NCBI GenBank assembly: GCA_017745135.1
Contig: JAGIAB010000194.1
Location: 1 to 6,183, forward strand
Length of the DNA: 6,183 nucleotides
Reading direction: 5' to 3'
Source: Flavisolibacter sp.
GTDB taxonomy: Bacteria > Bacteroidota > Bacteroidia > Chitinophagales > Chitinophagaceae
Shown: positions 1-6,181 of the stretch, one piece after another
Position numbering within the stretch: position 1 is the first letter of the stretch
Layout of the letters: every line of letters starts with the position of its first letter
The notes under the pieces: model-generated
Databases searched by the model: none
What the model was told of the DNA's origin: nothing
Seen by the model: the letters and a program-made list of their open reading frames with translations, nothing else
Program-made: the position numbers and the translations under genes

Positions 1-29
1 CACAATTGTGGTTAATGATTTTAAGGGGC

Positions 30-1067
30 CTATTTCCGTAAGCCAAATTTGTGATAGATGTATACAGGAATAAAAACGATAAAGTAAATAAATGGAATAG
101 TTGTCATCGTTTCAACTATACCAAGGTTGTGGTAACCGAATAAGGGAAGCATCCAGAAGATTACCATCCACTGCAGGAGGTAAATGGCCGTGATGTGGCG
201 ACTGCAAAATGACAGCATTCTCACAAAATAATTTTTGCTGTACTTTTTTGCATGCGGCTCCATCCAAAACCATAAACTCACCCAAAACATTACGAAGCCT
301 AAATGCATTATTGTTTTGTCGGGATAGGTTCTCCAGAACAAAGTGTTTGGAAAGTGTAATGGCAGCAATTGCATACCATAGCCAGCTATCAAAAGAAATG
401 CTCCACTGCATGCTATTGGCTTGACCGAGCTAAGGGGAGATTGGAAATAGCTGCCAATGGCCAGGCCAATCAAGGGATACATGAGCCAGGGAACCAAAGG
501 AAAGAAAGCATCGGGGGTTCTACCGCCAACCAGGTGCAGCCAATGGTCTATTACAATATTGCTATGATGCCAATCCCAAGCTAAGGGAGAGGCGACAACG
601 ATGAGATAAGCGATAGAAATTGCAATTGCGGCATGATACCTGAATCGTTTTATTACCATCATGATGAATAATGCAATGGCTGCAAACTGCAGGATGTCTC
701 CTATCAAAAAAAGATTTAAAGCTGTTGACCCGCTATGTGAAAATTTCAGATCAGTAACGAGGTTCACAGGAAGCCAGCCAAGCCAATAGAGCCATAAAAA
801 CTTGAGCAGGTTGAGCAAATAACCCGTGATCAAAATCATTGTAGCTCTTTTGATGCGATGTGATGCAGGCCGTTTTGAAAATGAAAAGCCCATACCCATG
901 AGGAACATGAGTAATTGCGCACCGGGCCATTCGGCAATAAAGCGGAAAGGCAATGAGAATATGCTATCATGAACATCATTGTTGCTGTAAAGCATGATGA
1001 CATGAATGGCAGGAATAAAAAGAACGGTGAAACCTTTTGCAAGGTCAATTGATAAAAGGCGTGGCAT
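30..1067 (-). CDS. Polytopic membrane acyltransferase, DUF1624/HGSNAT-like
   Basis: This 345-residue protein is almost entirely hydrophobic, with about nine to ten membrane segments, so it should sit in the inner membrane. The N-terminus (RLLSIDLAKGF, residues 3-13, followed by an IH pair at 21-22) matches the opening signature of the DUF1624 / heparan-alpha-glucosaminide N-acetyltransferase family. The FFPLVPWLMYPLIGLAIG stretch (188-205) matches that family's conserved central helix. Known members move acyl groups from acyl-CoA onto substrates across the membrane; the substrate here is unknown. The gene starts 15 bases after the stop of the GNAT gene and on the same strand, so the two are probably one transcript. 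No Shine-Dalgarno sequence is visible before ATG (1065-1067), which is normal for Bacteroidota. Context suggests acylation of a siderophore or cell-surface molecule, but that is inference. Family call fairly sure, role unsure. Confidence 0.8.
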   Translation of the reverse strand: MPRLLSIDLAKGFTVLFIPAIHVIMLYSNNDVHDSIFSLPFRFIAEWPGAQLLMFLMGMGFSFSKRPASHRIKRATMILITGYLLNLLKFLWLYWLGWLPVNLVTDLKFSHSGSTALNLFLIGDILQFAAIALFIMMVIKRFRYHAAIAISIAYLIVVASPLAWDWHHSNIVIDHWLHLVGGRTPDAFFPLVPWLMYPLIGLAIGSYFQSPLSSVKPIACSGAFLLIAGYGMQLLPLHFPNTLFWRTYPDKTIMHLGFVMFWVSLWFWMEPHAKKYSKNYFVRMLSFCSRHITAIYLLQWMVIFWMLPLFGYHNLGIVETMTTIPFIYFIVFIPVYIYHKFGLRK

Positions 1068-1082
1068 AAGAAGATTTAAGCG

Positions 1083-1694
1083 TTAGAGAGATTGAAACTC
1101 AAAAAAGCGAGAACGAGTTAGTTGATACAGGTTGGCCTGTTTGTAAGAAAGCTGTATCTGTTTGATGAATTCGAAGCCGGTATCTAAAACCAGCTTGTTT
1201 GCCGGTTCATTTGCAGAATCGGGCTCACCGAACATGATCCATGCACCAGGAAATGAGAAATAATATTTCAAAAAAGCAGAAAAGAAAATACGACTCAATC
1301 CTTTGATTGGCTGGTGTGCCGGCGCCATAATGAAATGGATGCCGCATTGATCAAGGCCGGCGTCAATGTGCTTACACACTTCGTCGCAACCGACCAAATA
1401 AATGTCTGCCTGACAAATTAAATGGTCGTTATAAAGACCGACAAAGGAATGCGCATAGGAATAGCCGAGCAGCGCTGTATAGGCCTGTAAAAGTTCTTCG
1501 AAGGAACCGTCCATTTGCCAGAACCGTTTTGCTTTGGGATGGTTAACCCACCGGTGAATTGTAGAAAGATCGTTTTCAAGGTCGAGTGACCTGACCCTGA
1601 TGGTGTCTTTAGTTTCTAATTGGTCGAAATAAAGTGCATGTTCCAGGTCCTGGGGTTTGCAAAAAAGCTTTTGAGAAGGTGTTGCAGTATTCAT
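1083..1694 (-). CDS. GNAT acyltransferase, siderophore type (IucB/RhbD-like)
   Basis: This 203-residue protein has the hallmarks of the Acetyltransf_8 group of GNAT enzymes, which acetylate N6-hydroxylysine or related hydroxamates in siderophore synthesis (IucB, RhbD). The visible motifs in order are HRWVNHPKAKRFW (47-59), equivalent to the family's HxWMNxPxVxxFW; a strand with QADIYLVGCDEV (95-106); GIHFIMAP (118-125); and GEPDSANEPANKLVLDTGF (156-174), which matches the conserved EPD..N....L...GF acyl-CoA-binding end. Its length is normal for a single GNAT domain. The ATG at 1692-1694 is chosen because only a divergent regulatory gap lies upstream. It is the first gene of a likely two-gene unit with the membrane acyltransferase. 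IucA/IucC-like synthetases and a lysine N-hydroxylase would be expected nearby but are not in view. The exact acyl donor (acetyl, succinyl or other) cannot be read from the sequence. Confidence 0.82.
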   Translation of the reverse strand: MNTATPSQKLFCKPQDLEHALYFDQLETKDTIRVRSLDLENDLSTIHRWVNHPKAKRFWQMDGSFEELLQAYTALLGYSYAHSFVGLYNDHLICQADIYLVGCDEVCKHIDAGLDQCGIHFIMAPAHQPIKGLSRIFFSAFLKYYFSFPGAWIMFGEPDSANEPANKLVLDTGFEFIKQIQLSYKQANLYQLTRSRFFEFQSL

Positions 1695-1866
1695 GATGTG
1701 GTGACTTGGTATGTCGCAAACCTATACCTGTGATGCGCTCCTGAATGAGTGATAAAGGGATTCAAATATGTTCAATAAGGATAATTGTAAGATGGAGTTA
1801 TTTACCAGATAAAAATTGATGCATGGCGTGTATTGCTAACCTAAGATCTCATACAATTAATCATCT
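1695..1866. promoter_or_regulatory. Divergent promoter region between GNAT gene and AraC gene
   Basis: These 172 bases separate two divergent starts and should carry both promoters and the binding sites of the AraC-type regulator. Two features stand out. First, an imperfect tandem repeat of 10 bases (TTCAAATATG then TTCAATAAGG, 1761-1780, 7 of 10 identical) has the one-turn spacing used by AraC-family proteins. Second, an 8-base inverted pair, TAATTGTA (1782-1789) and TACAATTA (1852-1859), is present. On the minus strand CATATTTG (plus 1763-1770) is one base off the Bacteroidota -7 consensus TAnnTTTG, but no convincing -33 element precedes it. All site assignments are tentative. Confidence 0.4.
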
Positions 1867-2856
1867 ATGGAATTAAAAATTTCAGCGCCTGGCGGCAACG
1901 AATACCAACTGATCCAGACTGCTACCAGATACGAAGGATTCTTTTTACCCGATCATTCTGCCATTGAAATGGTTGCTCCGTTTGGTGAAGCATTGTTCAG
2001 GCATTACAGAGGGAATGGATTTGATATCTGGTGCAGTATTTATGATATCAAACATCAAACAAAATTATCCGGAAGGTTAGATGTTGAAACTTTCGAACTG
2101 CATATGCAGTTTGCCAAAGGATTTGAAACCAAGTGGGACGGGATTGGAAGCGGTTTGATCAAGCCCTACCAATATAATCTCAGTTATTTGCCTTTCCTAT
2201 CCAATGAAGCCCTTTTCAAAAAGAACACTTGTTATCATACGTTCGACATTCATTTTACTATTGGATTCCTGGAACGATTATCTCCACATTTTCCAGCCTT
2301 AGACCGACTACTATCAAAAGCAACCAGGAAAAAGCCTGGCTCTATTTCAAAAACAGACCGTTTTCTCACACCGGAAATGATCACTATTGTGCATCAAATT
2401 ATGAAGTGTCCTTTTAAGAATGGAAGTGCCGCTCTTTATATTGAGTCGAAGGTTTTGGAGCTTTTGCTGAATGTGTTAGACCACTTATCGGAGCAAGATC
2501 CCGCAGCTCCTATTAAACTGAGTGTTTATGATAAAGCAAGGCTTCACGATGCAAGAGAGCTGGTGATCAAAGATTTTGAGAACCCGCTGTCCATAATACA
2601 ATTATCGAGGAAGGTGGGGATCAATGATTTTAAGCTGAAGAAAGGGTTCAAGCATTTATTTGGGACCACTGTTTTTGATTTTATGCATGGACAAAGAATG
2701 GAGAAGGCCAGGCAGTTATTATTAGAAACCAATCTATCAGTGGAAGAAATTGCATACATGCTGGGTTATGAATATGAATCTAACTTCAATAAAGCTTTTA
2801 AAAAGCATTTTAATTATACTGCAGCCTATTTAAGAAAAAGTAAAAAGTTGGAGTAG
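1867..2856 (+). CDS. AraC-family transcriptional regulator, PchR-like
   Basis: This 329-residue protein has a variable N-terminal sensing half (about 1-215) and a C-terminal AraC DNA-binding domain (about 222-325). The first helix-turn-helix lies around 241-262 (LSIIQLSRKVGINDFKLKKG), and the linker holds the FGTTVFDFMHGQRMEKARQL signature (265-284). The second HTH is around 290-312 (SVEEIAYMLGYEYESNFNKA). The KLKKGFKHLFGTTVF pattern is typical of the PchR/YbtA branch, whose members sense a siderophore and activate its synthesis and uptake genes. The gene diverges from the siderophore-type GNAT gene, supporting control of that unit and of itself. The N-terminal half shows no recognisable cupin motif, so the ligand cannot be read. 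ATG at 1867 is the first start after the shared promoter gap; no Shine-Dalgarno sequence is seen. The AraC call is firm; the siderophore link is inferred from subfamily likeness and position. Confidence 0.92.
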   Translation: MELKISAPGGNEYQLIQTATRYEGFFLPDHSAIEMVAPFGEALFRHYRGNGFDIWCSIYDIKHQTKLSGRLDVETFELHMQFAKGFETKWDGIGSGLIKPYQYNLSYLPFLSNEALFKKNTCYHTFDIHFTIGFLERLSPHFPALDRLLSKATRKKPGSISKTDRFLTPEMITIVHQIMKCPFKNGSAALYIESKVLELLLNVLDHLSEQDPAAPIKLSVYDKARLHDARELVIKDFENPLSIIQLSRKVGINDFKLKKGFKHLFGTTVFDFMHGQRMEKARQLLLETNLSVEEIAYMLGYEYESNFNKAFKKHFNYTAAYLRKSKKLE

Positions 2857-2997
2857 ATCTAAGTATGCCAATAGTTGAAGGCCTTAGGGAGCGTATGAAC
2901 TAATGAGAACGACCCTCTGTTCTGATAAGGCTGCAGGCTACGTAATTTATATTCTTCGTTAATACTTGTTATCCTCGGTACCTGGAAGATGTTTGGG

Positions 2998-3240
2998 TTA
3001 GTTTCCGTAAAGTATTTTCCTTGCAATAATGTATTGTTTGTCTTGAGATACCTTTCTTAATTCAAGCATTGCTTTGCCTATTTTTTGTTTAGCACATGAA
3101 ATTGGAATATGCATTGTTTTGGCAATTTTCTTCTGTGGGTAGTTTTCCTTCAAATAGAGAAATAGTAATTGAGAGCTTTCTTGTGAAAGTAAGCTATCAT
3201 CAATTTTAGAAAGTAAATCTTTTGCAAGTTTCTTATTCAT
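2998..3240 (-). CDS. Small helix-turn-helix protein, sigma region 4-like
   Basis: This 80-residue basic protein is probably a DNA-binding regulator. Residues about 20-63 follow the pattern of a sigma-70 region 4 / LuxR-type HTH: a helix with SSQLLFLYLKENY (22-34), then QKKIAKTMHIPISCAKQKIG (36-55) as the helix-turn-helix, then AMLELRK (57-63). There is no region 2, so it is not a complete sigma factor. The ATG at 3238-3240 lies six bases from an 18-base palindrome (3247-3264), and the gene diverges from the XRE gene across only 69 bases, so the two are almost certainly co-regulated. The coding sequence is visibly more AT-rich than the flanking enzyme genes, which fits an accessory module. No named family is recognised. 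It could be an activator, a co-repressor or an antagonist of the XRE protein. The sequence does not show which. Confidence 0.68.
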   Translation of the reverse strand: MNKKLAKDLLSKIDDSLLSQESSQLLFLYLKENYPQKKIAKTMHIPISCAKQKIGKAMLELRKVSQDKQYIIARKILYGN

Positions 3241-3246
3241 ATAAAC

Positions 3247-3264
3247 ACTTAGTGTTCACTAAGT
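3247..3264. promoter_or_regulatory. Operator 1: 18-base perfect palindrome before the sigma-4-like gene
   Basis: ACTTAGTG-TT-CACTAAGT is an inverted repeat with 8-base arms and a 2-base centre. It lies six bases upstream of the ATG of the minus-strand small HTH gene (3240), so a bound protein would block transcription start or initiation complexes. It shares the ACTTAG...CTAAGT arms with two further sites. The likely binder is the adjacent XRE protein (inference). Confidence 0.8.
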
Positions 3265-3276
3265 AGCATGAGCATG
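3265..3276. repeat. Tandem AGCATG repeat between the two operators
   Basis: Two exact head-to-tail copies of AGCATG (3265-3270 and 3271-3276) fill half of the 23 bases between operators 1 and 2. They are short and may be chance, but they sit where the two face-to-face promoters must overlap, so a second protein such as the sigma-4-like product could bind here. Confidence 0.3.
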
Positions 3277-3287
3277 TAATACCGGCA

Positions 3288-3305
3288 ACTTAGCATTTGC
3301 TAAGT
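3288..3305. promoter_or_regulatory. Operator 2: 18-base perfect palindrome before the XRE gene
   Basis: ACTTAGCA-TT-TGCTAAGT is an inverted repeat with 8-base arms and a 2-base centre, the same design as operator 1. It ends four bases before the preferred ATG (3310) of the XRE gene. Its centre is 41 bases from that of operator 1, close to four helical turns, so proteins on both sites would face the same side of the helix and could cooperate. This points to autoregulation of the XRE gene. Confidence 0.8.
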
Positions 3306-3309
3306 GACC

Positions 3310-3537
3310 ATGAAGTCAAAAATTGATCTCTACGTTATTAATAAGGTTAAAGAAAAGCGATTGGCCAAAGGCTGGTCTCAATTCTATCTGGCTGATGAAT
3401 TGGGGATGTCTGCCGGTTTTATCGGACAGGTAGAAAGCCCGAAACATCCAACCAAATATAATCTTCAACATGTCAATCAGCTTGCCAAAATCTTCAAATG
3501 CAGCATTCACGATTTTCTGCCTGAGAAACCAATCTGA
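3310..3537 (+). CDS. XRE-family (Cro/cI-like) transcriptional regulator
   Basis: This protein of 75 residues is a single XRE-type helix-turn-helix domain, probably a dimeric repressor. From the ATG the order is MKSKIDLYVINKVKEKRLAK (1-20), then the HTH WSQFYLADELGMSAGFIGQV (22-41), then the last helices NLQHVNQLAKIFKC (51-64) and the ending DFLPEKPI (68-75). The KIDxYVI opening and DFLPEKPI ending are shared by a widespread but uncharacterised group of small Bacteroidota regulators, from memory of the family. I prefer ATG 3310 because it gives the usual M-K-x-K-I-D start; an in-frame GTG at 3304 would add two residues and lie inside operator 2. The two upstream palindromes and the third just downstream are its probable targets, making it autoregulatory. 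No toxin gene is fused or directly partnered, so a toxin-antitoxin role is not supported. Confidence 0.88.
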   Translation: MKSKIDLYVINKVKEKRLAKGWSQFYLADELGMSAGFIGQVESPKHPTKYNLQHVNQLAKIFKCSIHDFLPEKPI

Positions 3538-3553
3538 TTTACAAATATAACCC

Positions 3554-3570
3554 ACTTAGTATTACTAAGT
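3554..3570. promoter_or_regulatory. Operator 3: 17-base palindrome after the XRE gene
   Basis: ACTTAGTA-T-TACTAAGT has the same ACTTAG and CTAAGT arms as operators 1 and 2 but a one-base centre. It starts 16 bases after the XRE stop codon and 128 bases before the next plus-strand start (3699). It may control that gene, or loop back to the other two sites as an auxiliary operator. The base run after it is not a U-tract, so it does not look like a terminator. Confidence 0.7.
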
Positions 3571-3698
3571 ATTGGTTATAAAATTTAATCCTGATTACAC
3601 TCGTCTTAATCCATTTTGCACATATTATTTGGATTCGCCGCCACCATTTTTACATTCTCCTCATTTCACTGTAATTGGATGGATGATATGGTGTTGAA

Positions 3699-4103
3699 AT
3701 GGGGAGATCTTTTTCCTCTTATGCCATCACTATGTTAGTTGAACTGTTAACGAAGGAAGAACTGCTTCATTTTAAGCAAGCCTTGCTACAGGACCTAGCA
3801 CTGCTTTTAAAAGGGGAAGCGTTACCAGTAAACAGTGAAGAATTCGGGTTTGAGAAAATAAGGCTGAATATTTCGGTATCGCAACTGGCCTTGCTCATCA
3901 GGGCTGCCATGGACGCTGGTGTTATTATTAATGATAACAAGACAGCAGTGCTGAAATGTGTTGCTCTTTTTATGAGAACGGATAAAATAGAAAATATTTC
4001 CGTTGAAAGCATGCGCAAGAAATTTTATGAGGCAGACAGAAGCAGTAAAGATTCGGTGAAGGACTTACTAATGGAGATGTTTAAGAAAGTGCACAAGTAT
4101 TAG
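3699..4103 (+). CDS. Small hypothetical protein, weak RteC C-terminal likeness
   Basis: The reading frame gives 134 residues with no membrane segment or signal peptide. Two parts are visible. An N-terminal amphipathic helix (ELLTKEELLHFKQALLQDL, 15-33) is followed after a short linker by a mixed domain (about 52-130). That domain contains IRLNISVSQLALLIRAAMDA (54-73), then GVI, and later NISVESMRKKFYEADRSS (99-116) and DSVKDLLMEMFKK (118-130). The pattern of a strand, then S..QLALLIRAA, then G.I, then a helical end recalls the C-terminal region of RteC, a Bacteroides protein controlling conjugative transposon excision, and similar small Bacteroidota proteins often found near mobile regions. 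The likeness is by eye only. A second in-frame ATG at 3732 would give 123 residues starting MLVELLTKEE and is an equally good start. Operator 3 lies upstream, so it may belong to the XRE regulon. It converges with the sigma gene. Confidence 0.62.
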   Translation: MGRSFSSYAITMLVELLTKEELLHFKQALLQDLALLLKGEALPVNSEEFGFEKIRLNISVSQLALLIRAAMDAGVIINDNKTAVLKCVALFMRTDKIENISVESMRKKFYEADRSSKDSVKDLLMEMFKKVHKY

Positions 4104-4173
4104 CCTCACCCTCCTATCCCTCCCGGTAGGATGATTGTGATTTGTGAACATTATTGAGTTGAGTTGTTCTATA

Positions 4174-4196
4174 GATCGCCCGGGATTGTCGCGATC
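4174..4196. repeat. Short inverted repeat between convergent genes
   Basis: GATCGC and GCGATC form a perfect 6-base stem around an 11-base loop, ten bases downstream of the sigma gene stop. There is no T-run on either strand after the stem, so it is at best a weak terminator or transcript end; chance is possible. It lies in the 102-base gap between the two convergent genes. Confidence 0.3.
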
Positions 4197-4205
4197 AGTG
4201 AGACA

Positions 4206-4811
4206 CTATCCTTTTATGCGAAGCAAGATCATTAGCAATGTAAGAGATGCACCCGGTGTATTTCTTAGATATTCCTTTATGAAACGCAAGGCTTCAGTGA
4301 GATGGTTGTTCACCGTTTTAGGAGAAAGATCTAATTGCTCTGCGATTTCCTGGTGCGAGAGCCCTTGTTGCCTGCTCAGCAAAAAAACCTTCTTTCGCTG
4401 CGGTGGTAATTGCCCGACAGCTTCATGTAATAATTCCCGGCTTTCGTGAAAATCCAATGTTTCTTCGGTGATGTTGGAGTACGATTGAACGGAAGCCCAA
4501 GCCTGTCGTTTTATGTTTTCTTCACTGGCCATTTTCCGCAGGAAATCGTAGGTTTTGTTTGTAGCCATGGTGATGATAAAAGCTTCATAGTTCTGTATGG
4601 CTGCTAATTCTTCCCGCTTGTTCCACAGCTTTATGAATACTTCCTGCACTATTTCTTCGGTGAGGTCGTTTGATTTGGTTTTGGCAAAGATGTAATTGTA
4701 AATGCGCTGCGTGTAATGATAGAAGATTTGTGTGAAGGCCTGCTGATCCCCGGTGGCTATACGGGCAAAGAGTTCCCGCTCATTGGGTAGTATTTTGTGT
4801 TCGGCAGTCAT
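4206..4811 (-). CDS. ECF RNA polymerase sigma-70 factor, FecI-like
   Basis: This 201-residue protein directs RNA polymerase to a specific promoter set. Sigma region 2 spans about 22-92, with AFTQIFYHYTQRIYNYIF (25-42) and the core-binding/-10 segment TEEIVQEVFIKLW (51-63). Region 4 spans about 128-182, with LPPQRKKVFLLSRQQGLSHQ (135-154) and the -35 HTH EIAEQLDLSPKTVNNHLTEA (155-174). A short hydrophobic tail (SLTLLMILL, 189-197) is typical of Bacteroidota FecI-like factors. ATG 4809-4811 is chosen because the start MTAEHKILPNERELFARIA fits the family; reading back to 4943 would add 44 non-conserved residues and overlap the upstream gene. In Bacteroidota these genes are usually followed by a FecR-type anti-sigma gene and a SusC/SusD pair. 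Here the next gene converges, so the sigma factor is orphan or its partner lies elsewhere. An 86-base gap separates it from the DUF4238 gene on the same strand. Confidence 0.93.
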   Translation of the reverse strand: MTAEHKILPNERELFARIATGDQQAFTQIFYHYTQRIYNYIFAKTKSNDLTEEIVQEVFIKLWNKREELAAIQNYEAFIITMATNKTYDFLRKMASEENIKRQAWASVQSYSNITEETLDFHESRELLHEAVGQLPPQRKKVFLLSRQQGLSHQEIAEQLDLSPKTVNNHLTEALRFIKEYLRNTPGASLTLLMILLRIKG

Positions 4812-4897
4812 TGAGCAATCGTGGATAAATTTAGTGAAAATGCATGGAATTGAGGCGCGAAGAAGTGCAAACAGATGGATAAAATTTTTAGGTGGGC

Positions 4898-5809
4898 TTA
4901 ATAAAAAGCGTTGAAAATTTGCTCTTGTAATTTGTGCTCCCACCCTGGCTTTGAAAGAAACTGTTTTGATTGATCGGCCAGAAACATAAGATAATCCCTG
5001 TTACAACTGGCGACATATCTACCTGATTTGTGGAACAAAAGCAGATCTACATTCAAAGTGAACAATGGAGCCAGTATATGTGGCTTGTATTTTTTTGTGG
5101 ACACCAAAAGAACTTTAGACGAAATTGGAAATATCAATTCCTCATGCAGGCTTGAAAAATCTCTAAATCCTGAGTGTAATATTGGGTTATCAGTTACGAC
5201 ATGGAACTCCTCCTTGCGATAATAAATCTTCCATTCGTTATCATTGTTCCTTGCATATTTCTTTTGAAATGAAACTAGTGGCAAAATTGCTGGGTAAAGC
5301 TTCGTGAATAGATCAATTTCTTTCATTAATTGTTCGAATTCCGGATTCGGTTTGCCTGCAGCATCTACATAGCGAAGCCCCAGTTTTGGCAGTGGATACT
5401 TTTCAATGATTTCTTCTCTGAGTTCATCGTTTGCCGGTGAACGCCAAAACAGTGAAAAAATAAAAAATCGCAAAATGTAAAGCCTTTCAGGAGTTAGTAC
5501 ATGGTCTTGCGGTTTCGAATTTCGAATCAACTCTATTATGGGAGCAGTTCTATTGTCAAAGTGAGCCAACATGATTTCAGGAATGTCCGATCTACCTATT
5601 TCACCCGTGACTTGATGTTTTATCTCTCCCGTATTCCGGTGATTTTCAGCAAATGAATTTTCGGGACTACTTTTCCAGCACTTATTGGCACGTTTGTCAA
5701 AAACATAGTAGCTGCTGTCTTTGTCAGTGAATCCTTTCAAATAGAACTGGGGGATGTAATGATGTTTTTTTGATTGTTTCTCTGATAGTCTACCTTGAGT
5801 TTTAGACAT
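4898..5809 (-). CDS. DUF4238 family protein
   Basis: This 303-residue soluble protein matches DUF4238 by its N-terminal signature KKHHYIPQFYLKGFT (14-28). Further supporting motifs are a helix with LRFFIFSLFWRSP (113-125), VTDNPI (205-210, equivalent to the family's TSDNP), and IFPISSKVLLV (226-236). Length is normal for the family. No biochemical function is established for DUF4238 as far as I know; the paired histidines followed by Y-x-P and the conserved aspartate/asparagine motif could form a catalytic or metal site, but that is inference. There is no signal peptide or membrane helix, so it should be cytoplasmic. ATG 5807-5809 gives a start 14 residues before the signature motif, which is usual. 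It lies 129 bases after an unrecognised upstream gene and 86 bases before the ECF sigma gene, on the same strand; linkage into one transcript is possible but unproven. Members occur patchily across bacteria, consistent with an accessory gene. Confidence 0.82.
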   Translation of the reverse strand: MSKTQGRLSEKQSKKHHYIPQFYLKGFTDKDSSYYVFDKRANKCWKSSPENSFAENHRNTGEIKHQVTGEIGRSDIPEIMLAHFDNRTAPIIELIRNSKPQDHVLTPERLYILRFFIFSLFWRSPANDELREEIIEKYPLPKLGLRYVDAAGKPNPEFEQLMKEIDLFTKLYPAILPLVSFQKKYARNNDNEWKIYYRKEEFHVVTDNPILHSGFRDFSSLHEELIFPISSKVLLVSTKKYKPHILAPLFTLNVDLLLFHKSGRYVASCNRDYLMFLADQSKQFLSKPGWEHKLQEQIFNAFY

Positions 5810-5938
5810 TTCAATTGAATTACTTTTATCTTTTTAGTTCTGAGGTGAGTTATTGTGAGAAAATTAATCTTCCAATATAACTGCCGTGTTTAAAAAACAT
5901 GCTTACTCATTTGTCGAGGTTAGCCAATGCTTTTATTC

Positions 5939-6181
5939 CTATCCTTCTCGAATCGTATCGAGCCATTCCCGATCTATATTGACTACGACAAACGGAAGCT
6001 GTCCTTGCTCTTGCTGCCTTGTGAATATGAAAATTCGAGAGAAAAATCTTTCTTTTAAATCAATAGCAACATTTCTATCTAAACTGTAATCCTTCCACAT
6101 TCGCATAATTCTATCAGGAACAATAAATCTGAACTCGGAATTTCTGCCACCATCAAAAAGTTCAAGTGTCCAAACATTAGG
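5939..6181 (-). CDS. Hypothetical protein, C-terminal part, cut by window edge
   Basis: An open minus-strand frame enters from the right edge and ends at TAG (5939-5941), giving the last 80 residues of a gene whose start is outside the window. The visible part begins PNVWTLELFDGGRNSEFRFI and ends VVVNIDREWLDTIREG. It is a mixed, charged, soluble-looking sequence with aromatic residues (W4, F9, F17, W34), about what a folded domain shows, and no repeats or membrane segment. I do not recognise the family. The frame is preferred over the plus-strand reading across the same bases because its amino-acid make-up is natural and it shares the strand of the two following genes. Extra sequence to the right would decide its identity. 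Confidence 0.6.
   Translation of the reverse strand, partial: PNVWTLELFDGGRNSEFRFIVPDRIMRMWKDYSLDRNVAIDLKERFFSRIFIFTRQQEQGQLPFVVVNIDREWLDTIREG

Noticed and set aside
1..10. Palindrome CACAATTGTG at the left edge
   Set aside because: It is a perfect 10-base palindrome downstream of the membrane gene, but it is short, has no second copy in the window, and its context is cut off by the edge.
2859..2864. CTAAGT half-site after the AraC gene, like an operator arm
   Set aside because: The matching ACTTAG arm is absent at the right spacing, so it is a chance hexamer.
2857..2997. Terminator or small gene between the AraC gene and the small HTH gene
   Set aside because: Only a weak 5-base stem (AGAAC/GTTCT) without a T-run was seen, and there is no convincing reading frame on either strand.
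3572..3697. Plus-strand 41-codon frame starting at TTG just after operator 3
   Set aside because: It has a rare start, a proline- and aromatic-rich composition and no recognisable family. The position after the operator is suggestive, but there is no other support.
4144..4449. Plus-strand 101-residue open frame
   Set aside because: It lies antisense over the 3' end of the well-supported ECF sigma gene and has an unnatural cysteine- and serine-rich composition.
4812..4943. Upstream extension of the sigma factor by 44 residues to an earlier ATG
   Set aside because: The added residues do not look like an ECF N-terminus, they overlap the end of the DUF4238 gene, and the ATG at 4811 fits the family length.
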